DNA from: Buxus sempervirens
Taxonomy: Eukaryota; Streptophyta; Magnoliopsida; Buxales; Buxaceae
NCBI GenBank assembly: GCA_947561395.2
Contig: OX387194.1
Location: 20,756,048 to 20,820,047 of the forward strand
Direction: 5' to 3'
DNA: 64,000 bases
Shown here: positions 11,434 through 22,229 of the stretch, one piece after another
Layout of the letters: every line of letters starts with the position of its first letter
Position numbering within the stretch: position 1 is the stretch's first letter
The notes under the pieces: model-generated
Seen by the model: only the letters and a program-made list of their open reading frames with translations
What the model was told of the DNA's origin: nothing
Database searches by the model: none
Translations under genes and position numbers: made by a program

Positions 11434-12763
11434 ACCATCAGAAGTCGCAGAAGCCGTCTTAAGAAAGATGACGGCTTACATGCAGGAAGAAAAGATAGGG
11501 AAGTTGCAGTAGGAACAAGAATGGCTGGAAAACGGCGAGATAATGATAAACTCGGCCGAATTCATTAATGAACAAGAAGATGAAAGGGTACAAGACCGGA
11601 ATGAGATTACTCTCGCCGACCTACAAGCAGCACCAGCCAAATTAGAAGACCTGAAAGTAGATACCCAAGATCCATTAGAAGAAATCAACCTGGGGACAGA
11701 GGCGGAACAAAAGCCTGTTTTCATAAGTAAGTTACTACCACCTTCGGTTAGACAAGAAATGAGACGATTGTTAGCCGAATATTCAGATTGTTTCGCCTGG
11801 ACTTACCAAGAGATGCCAGGATTGGACCGAAAAATGGTAGAACACAGGCTCCCTATCAAACCAGAATTTAAACCATTCAGACAACCTTCAAGGAGGATGG
11901 GTGACGACGTGGTATGTAAAGTAAAGGTTGAAATAGAACGGCTTTTATCAGCCGGGTTTATTAGGCCGATACGGTACACCGAGTGGCTTTCAAACGTTGT
12001 ACCCGTAATTAAAAAGAATGGTCAAGTTAGGGTATGTATTGATTTCCGCAATCTGAATTCTGCAACGCCCAAGGACGAATATCCAATGCCGATCGCAGAC
12101 CTCTTAGTTGATAATGCATCACGGCATAAGTTTTTGTCATTTATGGACGGCCACTCCGGATATAATCAAATCTTTATTGCCGAGGAAGATGTAGCTAAAA
12201 CGGCGTTTCGATGCCCTGGAGCATTAGGAACTTATTGTTGGGTGGTTATGCCGTTCGGATTGAAGAATGCTGGTGCAACCTATCAAAGGGCAATGAATCT
12301 TATCTTCCATGACATGATCGGTCAAATACTTGAGGTATATATTGACGATGTTGTGATAAAGTCTCAGACCGAAATGGACCACTTGCAGCATTTAAAGCAG
12401 GTTTTTGAACGACTTTGTAAGTACAGCTTGAAAATGAATCCATTAAAGTGTGCTTTTGGTGTATCGGCCGGAAATTTCCTAGGCTTTCTCGTACACCAGA
12501 GAGGAATTGAGGTCGATAAAAATAAGGCAAAGTCGGTCATAGAAGCCAAGCCACCAGCCAATAAGAAACAGCTACAAAGGTTGCTCAGCCAGGTGAATTT
12601 CTTGAGAAGATTCATTTCAAACCTGGCCGGGAAGATTAGGGTCCTATCCCCATTATTGAAAATCAAGAATACTGAAGAGTTTATCTGGAATGAGGACCAT
12701 CAAGCCGCTTTTGAAGGCATCAAACAGTATTTGGCAACCCCACCGATCTTGGTGCCACCTTAA
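11434..12763 (+). pseudogene. Reverse transcriptase of the Tat element
   Basis: The RT domain copies the genomic RNA into cDNA. The open part starts at 11543. Counting from there, the palm motifs are 'VCIDFRNLNSATPKDEYP' (about 164-181), 'FLSFMDGHSGYNQ' with catalytic D202, 'MPFGLKNAGATYQR' (236-249) and the catalytic YIDD (266-269). The thumb and connection follow ('FLGFLVHQRGIEVDKNK'). Two lesions are visible in this frame: TAG at 11510-11512 upstream of the RT core, and TAA at 12761-12763 ending it. RNase H resumes in the same frame directly after the TAA, so that stop is a single in-frame nonsense codon. All RT catalytic residues are intact. Confidence 0.9.
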
Positions 12764-14998
12764 AAAGAACGGCCGCTAAAACTTTATATAGCTGCTGCGA
12801 GCGATTCAGTTGGAGTCTTGTTGGCCCAAGAGAACGATCAAGGATATGAGCAGGCTATTTATTACCTCAGTAGATTCCTGACTCCAGTGGAAGAAAGGTA
12901 CACTAATCTAGAGAAGTTGTGTCTCACACTCTATTATGCAGCTACCAAATTACGACATTATCTCCTGTCGGCCAAAGAAATTTTCGTCATAGCAGCCACT
13001 GACGTGGTCAAGTACATGCTCACTCGGCCTACAGTGAGTGGTAGACTCGGAAAATGGACCCTGACTTTGATGGAGTTCGACTTCAAATATGTACCTCAGA
13101 AAGCGGTAAAAGGACAAGCATTGGCCGATTTTTTGGCCGATCATCCATCTAGTGTGCAGGAAAAAGAATTGGATATCCCAGTATTTCATGCCAGTTTTTG
13201 TTATGCCGAATTCCAACCATGGACACTGGAATTTGATGGCTCAAAAACAGAATTTGCTTCTGGGATCGGAGTAGTAATAACTTCACCCACTGGTGACAAG
13301 CACGAACATGCATTTCAGCTTGAAGAATTATCCACAAACAATCAGGCAGAGTTTGAAGCTACAATTATAGGGTTGGAAATTCTATGGGAAATGGGTGCTC
13401 GAGCGGTTAATATTGTTGGGGATTCCCAACTCGTCTTGAAGCAGATGGAGGGCATATATAACTGCAATAGCGAGTCATTAGTACTGTTGCTACGAAGGGC
13501 GAGATTCTTGGCCCAGCAGTTCAATAGAATTGAATTCGAACATCGGCCAAGGAAGGAAAACTATCAAGCTAATGAACTGGCCCAGTTGGCATTCGGACTC
13601 AAACTGCGCGATTCAGTTAGAACGGTGACCATACAATCTCTCCCCAACTCCGAGAAAAGACCATTTCTGGTAGATTCACTAGCATGTTGTAACCAGACAA
13701 TAAGACAGGATTGGAGAGGTGAGATCTGGGGATATCTTAAAGATCCTACTATAAAGACTATCAGATCGACCAAAAGGAAAGCTGCCAACTATTTCATTCT
13801 GGGCGATGAGTTATATAAAAAGAGTATTGAGGACATCCCACTTAGATGTGTCAACCCAACAGAAGCCATGTTAATAATGGCCGAAGTGCACGAAGGGATT
13901 TGTGGCGCACACCAAGCAGGAGTCAAGATGCGATGGTTATTACGTCGGCATGGCTATTACTGGCCGTCAATCTTGAAAGATTGTCAGATGTTCGCTACAG
14001 GATGTCAGGAGTGTCAGAAACATGGACCAGTTCAGAGGGTGCCGGCATTCGAATTGCAAACCATAGTCAAGCCATGGCCCTTCAGAGGTTGGGCAATGGA
14101 TTTAATTGGAAAAGTGTATCCTCCTTCGACCGGTCTACACAACTTCATCATAGTAGCCACCGATTACTTCACCAAATGGGTGGAAGCCAAACCTTTGAAA
14201 AAAGTGGAACAATCAGATGTGATTGAGTTTATCAGGGAACAGATAATTCACAGATACGGTATCCCCGAAACCATCACGACCGATTCAGGTACCGTTTTTG
14301 TAGGACAAGAAGTGACTGAATTTGCCAAAACATATGGCATCAGAATGATTCAATCTACACCTTATTACGCACAGGCAAACGGACAAGCTGAAGCAACGAA
14401 TAAGGTGTTGAAAAATATCCTAAGAAAGATGATTGAAGATAAGCCAAGAAGTTGGCATAAACTCTTATCTGAAGCATTGTGGGCGTATCGAATGTCTTAC
14501 AAGACGTCTATTGGAACTACCCCTTTTGCCTTAACCTTCGGTCATGAGGCGGTTATTCCGGCCGAGATCACGGTCAAATCGTTAAGGGTGGCTATTCAGA
14601 ATAATTTCACTCCCAAGGATTACACGGAAGCAATGTTAGTTGAATTAGAAGACTTGGGAGAGATGAGGAGGCTAGCCCTGGATCGGCAGAGAGCCCTCAA
14701 GCAAAGGATTGCAAGATCCTATAATCGCCGAGTAAAACACAAATCATTCGCTCAAGGAGATTTAGTGTGGAAAACCCTCCTGCCAATAGGGAAAAAAGAT
14801 TCCTTATATGGGAAATGGTCCCCCACGTGGGAAGGACCATTACAAGTCAGCAAGGTATTGCCCGGGGGGGCATACCATATACAGTCATTGGATGGCCAAG
14901 AAAAGAAGATTATCAACGGCCAGTTTTTGAAACGGTACTTTCCCACTCTATGGGAAAGCCGCGAAATCAATAACCAACCTGAGGAAAATCAGGAATAA
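12764..14998 (+). CDS. RNase H, archaeal-type RNase H and integrase of the Tat element
   Basis: This is the C-terminal half of Pol, in frame with RT after the stop at 12761. Residues are counted from the ATG at 12818. The RT-linked RNase H comes first ('LSRFLTPVEERYTNLEKLCL', 'GKWTLTLMEFDF'). The second, archaeal-type RNase H that defines the Tat clade follows: D140 in LEFDGS, E178 in NNQAEFEA, D202 in VGDSQLV. The usual last Asp (aDaLA) reads E in ANELAQLA. Integrase has an HHCC zinc finger (H358, H365, C396, C399), a DD35E core (D428, D489, E525) and a C-terminal GPY/F-like module ending 'NGQFLKRYFPTLWES'. The stretch 12818-14998 is uninterrupted. Integrase inserts the cDNA with 5-bp staggered cuts, as the AATTG duplication shows. 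Confidence 0.9.
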   Translation, partial: KERPLKLYIAAASDSVGVLLAQENDQGYEQAIYYLSRFLTPVEERYTNLEKLCLTLYYAATKLRHYLLSAKEIFVIAATDVVKYMLTRPTVSGRLGKWTLTLMEFDFKYVPQKAVKGQALADFLADHPSSVQEKELDIPVFHASFCYAEFQPWTLEFDGSKTEFASGIGVVITSPTGDKHEHAFQLEELSTNNQAEFEATIIGLEILWEMGARAVNIVGDSQLVLKQMEGIYNCNSESLVLLLRRARFLAQQFNRIEFEHRPRKENYQANELAQLAFGLKLRDSVRTVTIQSLPNSEKRPFLVDSLACCNQTIRQDWRGEIWGYLKDPTIKTIRSTKRKAANYFILGDELYKKSIEDIPLRCVNPTEAMLIMAEVHEGICGAHQAGVKMRWLLRRHGYYWPSILKDCQMFATGCQECQKHGPVQRVPAFELQTIVKPWPFRGWAMDLIGKVYPPSTGLHNFIIVATDYFTKWVEAKPLKKVEQSDVIEFIREQIIHRYGIPETITTDSGTVFVGQEVTEFAKTYGIRMIQSTPYYAQANGQAEATNKVLKNILRKMIEDKPRSWHKLLSEALWAYRMSYKTSIGTTPFALTFGHEAVIPAEITVKSLRVAIQNNFTPKDYTEAMLVELEDLGEMRRLALDRQRALKQRIARSYNRRVKHKSFAQGDLVWKTLLPIGKKDSLYGKWSPTWEGPLQVSKVLPGGAYHIQSLDGQEKKIINGQFLKRYFPTLWESREINNQPEENQE

Positions 14999-15145
14999 AA
15001 TAAAATATCTACTGTTCGGTACCTGCAACGCCAAATAAATGGCATTGTCAAATCAAGACGCCGACATACAGTGCGGATTAGACTAAAATAGGAAATCTCT
15101 TCGAGATCCGCTCAGACCCATTGATCTTCTTTCTAACGATCGGTC

Positions 15146-15153
15146 TATAAATA
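15146..15153 (+). promoter_or_regulatory. Candidate internal TATA box downstream of integrase
   Basis: TATAAATA in the context CGGTCTATAAATACTAAGG stands 48 bases before an ATG at 15201. It could serve a separate sense transcript between pol and the antisense genes. No similarity support is available. Confidence 0.3.
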
Positions 15154-15200
15154 CTAAGGCAATGCTCGCCATTCTTTCAAGAAAGGGAAGCAGAGAAGAA

Positions 15201-15353
15201 ATGGCGAAAGATCAAGAGCCGACGACGGAGACGATCGGAGAAGAAGAAGTCAACAAAGCCGATGACTTCATGAGAATGGGCGGGATCGGAAAAGGCGACT
15301 CTACTCTCGCTGACCCCATCACGGCTGGTCTTCGACCACCGAGTTCTGGGTAG
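15201..15353 (+). CDS. Possible small ORF (50 codons) between pol and the antisense genes
   Basis: The frame MAKDQEPTTETIGEEEVNKA... runs 50 codons to TAG. It is acidic and hydrophilic, without a recognisable domain. An upstream in-frame ATG at 15162 exists, but 15201 lies at a better distance from the TATAAATA at 15146 and has A at -3. The reading may be chance; the case rests only on promoter-like spacing and composition. I do not recognise a function. Confidence 0.25.
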   Translation: MAKDQEPTTETIGEEEVNKADDFMRMGGIGKGDSTLADPITAGLRPPSSG

Positions 15354-15823
15354 AGACGAGAGTTCTCTCCTCCGACCAGCATTTACGCCGGTCGGAGTAG
15401 TCGCCATTCCCCCCTCTTGCTTCTTGCCCCTTTGATTAAATTGCCCCTCGCTAACACCATCTATGATTGGCGTGCGGAGCAATTTCAGGGGCATACCGGC
15501 CCCGGCTGTATTATCAGGCCCTGGCTGAAACATCTGGCCTTGATTGTATGAAAGAGCCAGAAGAGCTCGGCTTTGGTTGTATGAAAGATCAATGTTGAAA
15601 TAAAAACATTCTTATTTTTTAAGTTCTAGTCTTTCCATGACGAGCAGTAGATATGAAATAAAACGAGTGTGTTACGCATCCAAAAAGCATGCAAAAAACT
15701 ACTGTTTAAATAAAAAGCCGAGAAGTCGGCTGAATAAAGTTTAAAATGCCAGCCATATGGCATTATCATCAAAAAGTGAATACCGAACAAACGGTATAAT
15801 TGTTTAGAAAAGGTTTTATAACC
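15354..15823. other. Non-coding spacer within the Tat element
   Basis: The segment is GC-moderate at first (to about 15540) and then AT-rich. It contains the 3' flank of the antisense gene ending at 15824, and AATAAA-type motifs on both strands (for example 15736-15741 'aataaa'). I see no coding potential with family support. Confidence 0.4.
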
Positions 15824-18584
15824 TTACCTTTCGAACCAAGTTTTAAATCGGGCATGATCATACTTCGCCCGCTCCAATAATAACTGCATCTCAGCTCGAC
15901 GTACCTCCACCTCCCTTTCATCCCTCATGTGCTCCTCCAAACGGTGACGGCTCGATTCGATCAGCAGCATCTGAGTCTGGATAGATTCTTTAAGATGATG
16001 TTCCTCAGATTGTAGCAGAGATAAGTCGTCCGGAGCAGTATCTGATGGGTCACCAGCAATAGAGCCCTGGCCAAGAGAATTTTTATGAAGAGACCACCTC
16101 AAAGTTTCCAACTGGCGATTATGAGCATATACAGCACGAATTTCTTGACGAAAATCGGAACATCTCACGTTGACAGAACGGAGAAAGTCCATGGCTTCCC
16201 TTAGCTGCGGCACGGCACTATAAAAACCAAGCATGGACATCAGCCGATCTCCGGTTGAACGATCCCCGCGAGAATTCATCACTACGGCTCTGCATATCAA
16301 CAATCGAACTTCTGACAATTCCTCGTCAGAAAGTTCTTCAGGTTGACGAAGAACAAAAGAGCGGAGTTCGTTCCAACTGTCAAAATCCGAAAGAAATGCT
16401 GGACGAAGGTCATGAAATTCTGGAGATGAAAGACAACGGTCTACTTCCATGAAGCAAAATCTGACAAATCCGAAGCAAGTACCAGGGAGGGGTCTATAGT
16501 TTTCTTCTTTGGCCACAGGAATTTTTGGCTCAGAAGGTAATTCACCAGAAGAAGAACCCGAGGAAGCAGCACCAGGAAAAGTGGACGGACCGGCTTCATC
16601 CACCACGGGACAAGGACAGAAAGGAGCCGGCCTAGATGCACTAGGCGACGGATCGGTCGGAGGAGTGACAAATCGAGTTGAGGAACGGGATGGGGGACTA
16701 ACATAATGAAATGCACGGGGAGGAGTCGGCATGGGAGTTGATCTACCACTACTTCCAGAATGAACTGGGGGCCCATGCTGAGGACGAGATAAATCGATAT
16801 CTTCTTCCTCGTCCGAAGAATCGTCAGCCACGACGACACGCTCACCCGGATGCTGAACTCGGAGTCGCAAACTGGAACGAGTAATGTAAGCACGACCGTC
16901 CGATACCTCACCAATCTTCCGTTTTTTCAAAGGCGACTGTTTGGAGGAAGGGTTGCTCCGACTGGCAGAAGCCTTGGAAGGTCGTCTCCAGTTAAAGGTG
17001 ACTGACGTCTCGGCTTTCTTTTTCTTACTCTTCACATTGGAGGATCGAGGATCAGCTAATAAAGAAAAAGAAAGTCAGACGCGACCGAATAGAAAAGATC
17101 CGTTTACAAGAACATAAAAGAAAGTTACCTGGGTAATGGGCCTCATAATACCCACGAAGTTTGCCTATACTCGCTATATCGACCGCATTCGGTCGAAATA
17201 GCGCAGTATACGACTCTGCATCAAGCCGGACAAAGTCAGAGTAAAGCTGAGCCCACCATCTACGAAAGGAAGGTTCAACTGAGGATTCCCGGGGAAGAGG
17301 ATAGTTGCGGAAACGATCAGAAAGATCGCGGAACCGACAAGTTGCTAATGACAGATAACTAGGACTCAAGACGGACCGAGAGCCACCATTGGTAGATGAA
17401 AACACCTAAAGAGGAATGCCTTGGCCATAACCAAGCTGCCGACTGACGAAATGCGGCAGATATATTTCCACCCCTTCTCTTCTAGAAGTGGCAGGAGCAT
17501 CTCGGTTATGTAAGCCAAAAGGAAGCTCCCGGGCAATAAGAAAACTGGCCGTAGCACGTCGGCGAGCCTCTGGAGAAGAATTGATGGCGGCATAAAGGGG
17601 AGATCCATGAAATTCGTCAAAATAAAAGCGATGGAATAAAGGAGGATTATTTTCCTGTAGACCTACCAAGAAGAAATCAAGAACAGCCGTGAAAGACAAT
17701 TGCATGGGCGTAGCGGTAAGCCAGCGACGGCCGGCATAATAATAATTAGGAAAAGGGTTGTCTACGGCTGTACAGAAAAAGCCGGGGAAGTATTCGTAAA
17801 ACCAGAATTGTAAGAACCAAAGAGGGCCACTGGCAACCCCTAATCGGCCGAAGGACAGACTGTGTAAACCACGGTAGACCTGGCTGAGAAAGAAAGGGGC
17901 TAGAGCCAAACGGCGACCCTGGGCAAGGGCTACCGCAATATCTGCAAACTCCTTTACCATCTGAGCAGATGGGCCACAGCAGAAAAAATGGCAAAGAAAA
18001 AACAGCAAGAAAGAGCAATGCTCTTGAAGGGAAGGAGGATTATCGGTATTTGAAACTCGCTCAGCACGGACGAAGGTGCCGAAAGCAGAAGAAGCATGAG
18101 CGGTGTTAAAAACAGAAGATGAGAAAACGGACAGGGTAGAATCTATTTCTTCCCCAAGGACCGAAAGACCTGTGATGCAGCAAACATCCAACAGGGTAGG
18201 TGTCATAGGTCCATGGTAAAAAGAGAAAGTGTTGGAACCCCGACACCAGAAAAATGAGGCTACCCCAAGTAAAATAGGGTTGAAGGGAATGTAGAAGGTG
18301 GAATAGAAGATCATCTCCGCCAAACCTAGCCTAACCCAGGTCTCCATATAATAAGACCGTAACCGCTCAACCCATTTGTTCCACTCAGGGGAACACTTAG
18401 GCCAGGAGCGAGGAAGAGTAGTCAGACTACCCCACCTCACAGGATCAGAGGCGTCGATCAAGTGGTAGGAAGAGTGCAGGACTTTTGGGGCCTTTTCCGT
18501 ATCTTCATCAGTGCATGGACCAAGAACAGGACCATCCTCATCATCAAGGAACAGATTCAAGTCATTAGGGTTGTCGCCCGCCAT
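15824..18584 (-). pseudogene. Antisense plant-mobile-domain (PMD) gene, copy 2, two exons
   Basis: The start is ATG at 18584 (MAGDNPNDLNLF). Exon 1 (18584-17129) encodes a PMD-like domain: 'PKCSPEWNKWVERLRSYYME', 'GSNTFSFYHGPMTPTLLDVC', 'ITGLSVLGEE', 'GPLWFLQFWFYEYFPG', 'VEIYLPHFVSRQL'. An intron with GTAACT...TTATTAG boundaries (17128-17056, 73 nt) joins exon 2 in frame (HYP|ADPRSS). Exon 2 (17055-15824) encodes a basic, serine-rich linker (KSKKKKAE, KKRKIGE; possible nuclear signals) and a C-terminal coiled-coil-like region ending KTWFER. One in-frame TAG at 17406-17408 interrupts exon 1. PMD proteins are linked to plant nuclear silencing factors (the MAIL/MAIN family) and to transposons; a role here is not known. 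It is a paralogue of the 18974-22005 gene. Confidence 0.7.
17056..17128 (-). other. Predicted spliceosomal intron in the antisense PMD gene, copy 2
   Basis: On the minus strand the junctions read CCCAG|GTAACT and CTTTATTAG|CTGATCC, with a T-rich tract before the acceptor. The 73-nt length is short but normal for plants. Splicing joins two long open frames in register and removes a frame that otherwise stops. Confidence 0.65.
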
Positions 18585-18973
18585 GATCGATATCAGAAAC
18601 CAGAGAAGAAAAGCTCGAAGGAAGAAAAAGATGAAACGAAGCAAGGAAACGTCTGCAGGAAGGAGAGCTCGTAATGATTCAAAATATCGAGAAGGGCGTT
18701 GATAAGACTGCTGTCTTCCCGAAAAAGGTGTTGATAGTACGATCGCCTTCCCGAAGAAATCGAAACGGCGGCTCAATATCTTCTCGAATAAAGCGTTTTT
18801 AAGGGTAAAGATCATATGGATGAATCAAATTGAAAAGATGAACTTTGTCGAAAAAGGAGCCGATTCTGACGGCTAGGACAGTTGGCAAAATGGATTCCAA
18901 AAAAGAATTTAATTCATTAAATGCTTTACAAGGAAGTATTTAAAATGGCAGAATATATACGGTCAAAAGACTC
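18585..18973. other. Spacer between the two antisense PMD genes
   Basis: This is the putative 5' region of copy 2 and 3' region of copy 1. On the minus strand a 'CCGTATATATTC' (about 18950-18962) and a 'TTTAAATAC' are TATA-like, but they are far from the ATG at 18584, so no promoter is called. Confidence 0.35.
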
Positions 18974-20062
18974 TTAGGCAGACCGTCTTTCTTCAACCAA
19001 AGTGGACCGAAGCAGAGAGGAACCTCGAGCCAACTCTATCTCCGATTTCAGCTCGTGGGGGATCTCGATGCACTGACGGGTCTTCTCTTTCAGGGTGTCA
19101 TCAATAGCGTTATTCGTACGAAGAAGTTCCTCTCGTTGATTTACAAGATCAGACCTCCTAGACTGAAAATCAGCAATCTGACGATCGACCGCCGAAATAT
19201 CATCATCAATAATGTTTATACGGTGGACCGTTTCAGTAAACTGATGATGACAAATCTCGCGCTCAGTCCTCAACTGTTGCAAAAGTTGATATCGGCCATC
19301 AACAGAATCGGCCGTATTATTCATTTCATGTAGTTTGGCCGAAAGATGGTCAAAGACAACTTTATAGGGGTAAAGGAGAGTAAGTTGAGAGAACACCGAT
19401 TTGACGTCAGGAGATACAGAAGAGAGATCCCGAAGCTGTGTAGCCAACGCCATCACACGGGTAAGAGTCTCTTCGGAAATACCAATTATTCCTGGAGAAA
19501 GGAGGCGGACAATCTCCGATCGGATACTCGTTGGAGATAAGGGCTCAGATGAACCATCCGATGAGAGAGTAGAACAGACATCGTTCAATATAGTATCCAA
19601 TCGGCCATCACCAGGGAGTGATCCCACAACAAAAGAAGGAATAAGCGATGAACTGGAACTCCCCAAGTCAATAAGCTTTTGCTTCGACCGATCAATATCA
19701 ACTTCCGCTGCTGTAACAGGAGAATCAGGAGGAATATCGGCCAAGGCAGAAGGGCCGGAAGGCCCAATAGAAATGGTAGACATTGCAATCCCAACTACCG
19801 GTAGGGCAGCACTCTGCTCATATCCAGGAGGTAAGTCGGGAGACGGACTCCTTTCTGAAGAAACTTCTTGAATGGATAAATGCTCCTGACCTTCATGAAG
19901 TGCTAAAGGGGCCGCTGCAACGACACTACCAGGAGAATCCAATGCTTCGGTAGGAACAGAGAAATTGGCCGAATCAAAAACAGACATGGGATCAACAACT
20001 AGATCCGAAGAAGATTCCATGACATTGGAAGAAAAAGCAGTTGGACCCGAGGAACTCGAAGC

Positions 20063-20126
20063 CTGGAAGAATGAGGTGTCAGAAAGAAAAATAAAACTAA
20101 AAAGATGAGCAATAAAGATTCAGTAC
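20063..20126 (-). other. Predicted intron 2 of the antisense PMD gene, copy 1
   Basis: The minus-strand junctions are CGGAAG|GTACTG and TTCTTCCAG|GCTTCG, giving 64 nt and T-rich. Splicing is phase 0 and joins the acidic exon 2 (DEDPDDVPLRRRPRK) to exon 3 (ASSSSGPTAFSSN) in frame. Confidence 0.65.
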
Positions 20127-20374
20127 CTTCCGAGGACGCCGTCGTAGTGGGACATCATCGGGATCCTCATCATCTTCATACGGGACAATCGAGAGAGGAC
20201 ATTCTGGTGACAACGCATCATCTTCGGCCAATTCCCCGGAAGGGGAAGCATGAGCCTCCAAGGTAAGGAACGGCATTTCACCGGGTGACCGAATAGCTGA
20301 ACTGATATCTTCTTGGACAGATTCAGGCAAAAGTTCAAGTGGATTAGCCTCCAAAGCTAGAGGCGGAACTTTAC

Positions 20375-20436
20375 CTAATGACAGAAAAACTGAGTGAACA
20401 TCAAGCGGATCAGAAACAAGAAAGATAAGAATGTAC
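20375..20436 (-). other. Predicted intron 1 of the antisense PMD gene, copy 1
   Basis: The minus-strand junctions are CAAGAAG|GTACATTC and CTGTCATTAG|GTAAAG, giving 62 nt with a T-rich 3' part. Splicing restores Gly across the junction and continues into KVPPLALEANPLELL. Confidence 0.6.
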
Positions 20437-22072
20437 CTTCTTGGATAGGTGAAGCAAGAGGCTCAAGCAGACCCAGCCTTTCTAGATAATAATCGGCCGA
20501 ATAACAGCAGATGTTGTTCCACAAAGATTTCCACCAAACATGGAAATCACAGCAACAGTCGTGACAACGAGGAAGAAAGGGAAGTCGAAATTCAACGGCA
20601 GCAACTCTATAAGCATCTTCCATGTCGGCAGCTTTGGCTACAGTGACAGACGGCCGATCAACAGGTTTGGCATTAATTGTGAACAAACCATCTACATCAA
20701 ATAAGGGGATCCTCTGTTCACATTGAAATTGCCGGCCGACACAATTGGGCAAGTATACCTCAAACCCCGGTTTCTTGTTAATTGACTTCACAGCATAATT
20801 TAAATTTCGAGCCTTCAGAAAACTGGCCCAGATAAGATGCTGCTCGTCAGTTATGTCATCTGCCATTGAAAGGAAATCGAGAGAATTTGTGGAGACTTCA
20901 AAAGGTGGAGCAGGAAAATGATGAAGATTGAAAAGAAACGGAAACAATCAGAAAAAGATAGAACAGCTGGAGTGGCATCCAAACAGGCGTAGCCACCAAA
21001 ATCAGAAGGCATGTTGGGAGTGATCGGTACTTGAGCATAAAACTGGGATGGAAAATAGTGATAAGCCCAAAATTGGAGGAACCACAATGACCCCCCAGGA
21101 TTCTGAAGGGTGCCATGAACAAACTCTTGAAGTGAACGGTATAAAACCGATAAAAAGTAAGGAGCAAGGGCAACTTCATACTCACCCAGAATTAACTTGA
21201 CCAATGAGTAATACTCTTTGGTAACTGCTTGAGCCTTGAAACATAATACAAAGTTGCAGAAAAAATAAAGGAGAAAGTAGAAGTGTTCCACCTCATCTGC
21301 ATAAGCTGGAGGCCAGAATTTGGCACAGTCCTTGATATAAGGCCGATAAGAAGAATGAATTGAAGTTGGTGGAGATTCGCTCTCCGACGGTGGAGGTTCA
21401 TGCTCAGACAACACAATACCTTTTGGCCGAGAAGATCGTGCCTTCTTGAAAGCCCTGTTATTCTTCGTTGAGGGTTGCTTTCTTTTCTTTTCTACCTCTT
21501 TCCCTTTGTCACCCACTTCCATCGGAGGTAAATGCTGGTAATCCTTAAGGTCCGCCATACCGACCCGGATCTCATGACCAGTCGCGAAGAAACCAGTAAT
21601 AAAGCAGACATCCATGACAGTAGGATTCATCATCCCGCAAGGGAAATTGAAGGTATTGGTCTGAGCATTCCAGAATGAACTCATGGCACAGAGAAGATCG
21701 CGATTGCAAGGAATAGAGCGACAGGAAAAGATAATCATGTCATAAATACCTGTTTTACGCCAAACTACGGCAAAACGATCCTTCATGCGGTCAACCCAGG
21801 CTTTCCATTCAGGGTAAGCAGTCGGCCAATTTCGAAAGCGAAGAGGTAGATGGAGATTCTCTTCGTCAGTAAAGAGTAAAGGACCCCTCACTTTCTCAGT
21901 TGGGGCCTCCAAAGGAGCATTACTGGCGCAAATGAAGGGGCCTACAGATATCGAGCCGCCGAAAACTTCGACTGTAGAAGGATAGTATATGAGAGTGCCC
22001 GCCATTGAAGACAAAGAAGAAGAAAAGACAAACAGCAAAAAAGAAAGGGTAAAGTAAAATCTTGGCTGTGGT

Positions 22073-22081
22073 ACTTTATAG
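22073..22081 (-). promoter_or_regulatory. Candidate TATA box for the antisense PMD transcript
   Basis: On the minus strand CTATAAAGT lies 68 bases upstream of the ATG at 22005, followed by a C/T-rich leader (TTTACCCTTTCTTTTTTGC). The spacing suits a start site near 22045. This would be an internal promoter, separate from the LTR and on the other strand. Confidence 0.5.
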
Positions 22082-22211
22082 AAGATGAAATCCGAAAGGT
22101 TTCATCATTACGATCGTAGGGAAACGGCGCGATCTTTTCACATCAAACGACGGACAAATTTTGAAAAACCCAAAAATACTTACTCATCACACCGGCCGAT
22201 GACGGCGTCAC

Positions 22212-22229
22212 AAGTAAGTAGGGGGGCAA
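22212..22229 (+). other. Polypurine tract of the Tat element
   Basis: AAGTAAGTAGGGGGGCAA directly abuts the TG of the 3' LTR at 22230, the normal priming position for plus-strand DNA synthesis. Confidence 0.75.

Larger units (their letters stand above)
18974..22005 (-). pseudogene. Antisense plant-mobile-domain (PMD) gene, copy 1, three exons
   Basis: The start is ATG at 22005 (MAGTLIYYPSTVEV), matching the MAG start of copy 2. Exon 1 (22005-20437) holds the PMD-like domain ('YPEWKAWVDRMKDRF', 'TNTFNFPCGMMNPTVMDVCF', 'ITGF', 'GSLWFLQFWAYHYFP', 'FEVYLPNCVGRQF') with an inserted basic stretch (KKRKQPS, FKKARSS). One frameshift lies near 20940: the frame from 22005 runs off to a stop at 20851, while the homologous continuation is in the next frame. 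Intron 1 (20436-20375) and intron 2 (20126-20063) both have GTAC...AG boundaries and keep the frame (QEG|KVPP; PRK|ASSSS). Exon 3 ends at 18974 with a long helical, coiled-coil-like region. It is a capsule of host-like gene structure inside a retroelement. Function unknown. Confidence 0.7.

Noticed and set aside
16441..16914. 157-codon minus-strand frame
   Set aside because: Shadow frame of the antisense PMD exon at 15824-17055, which has the better-supported reading.
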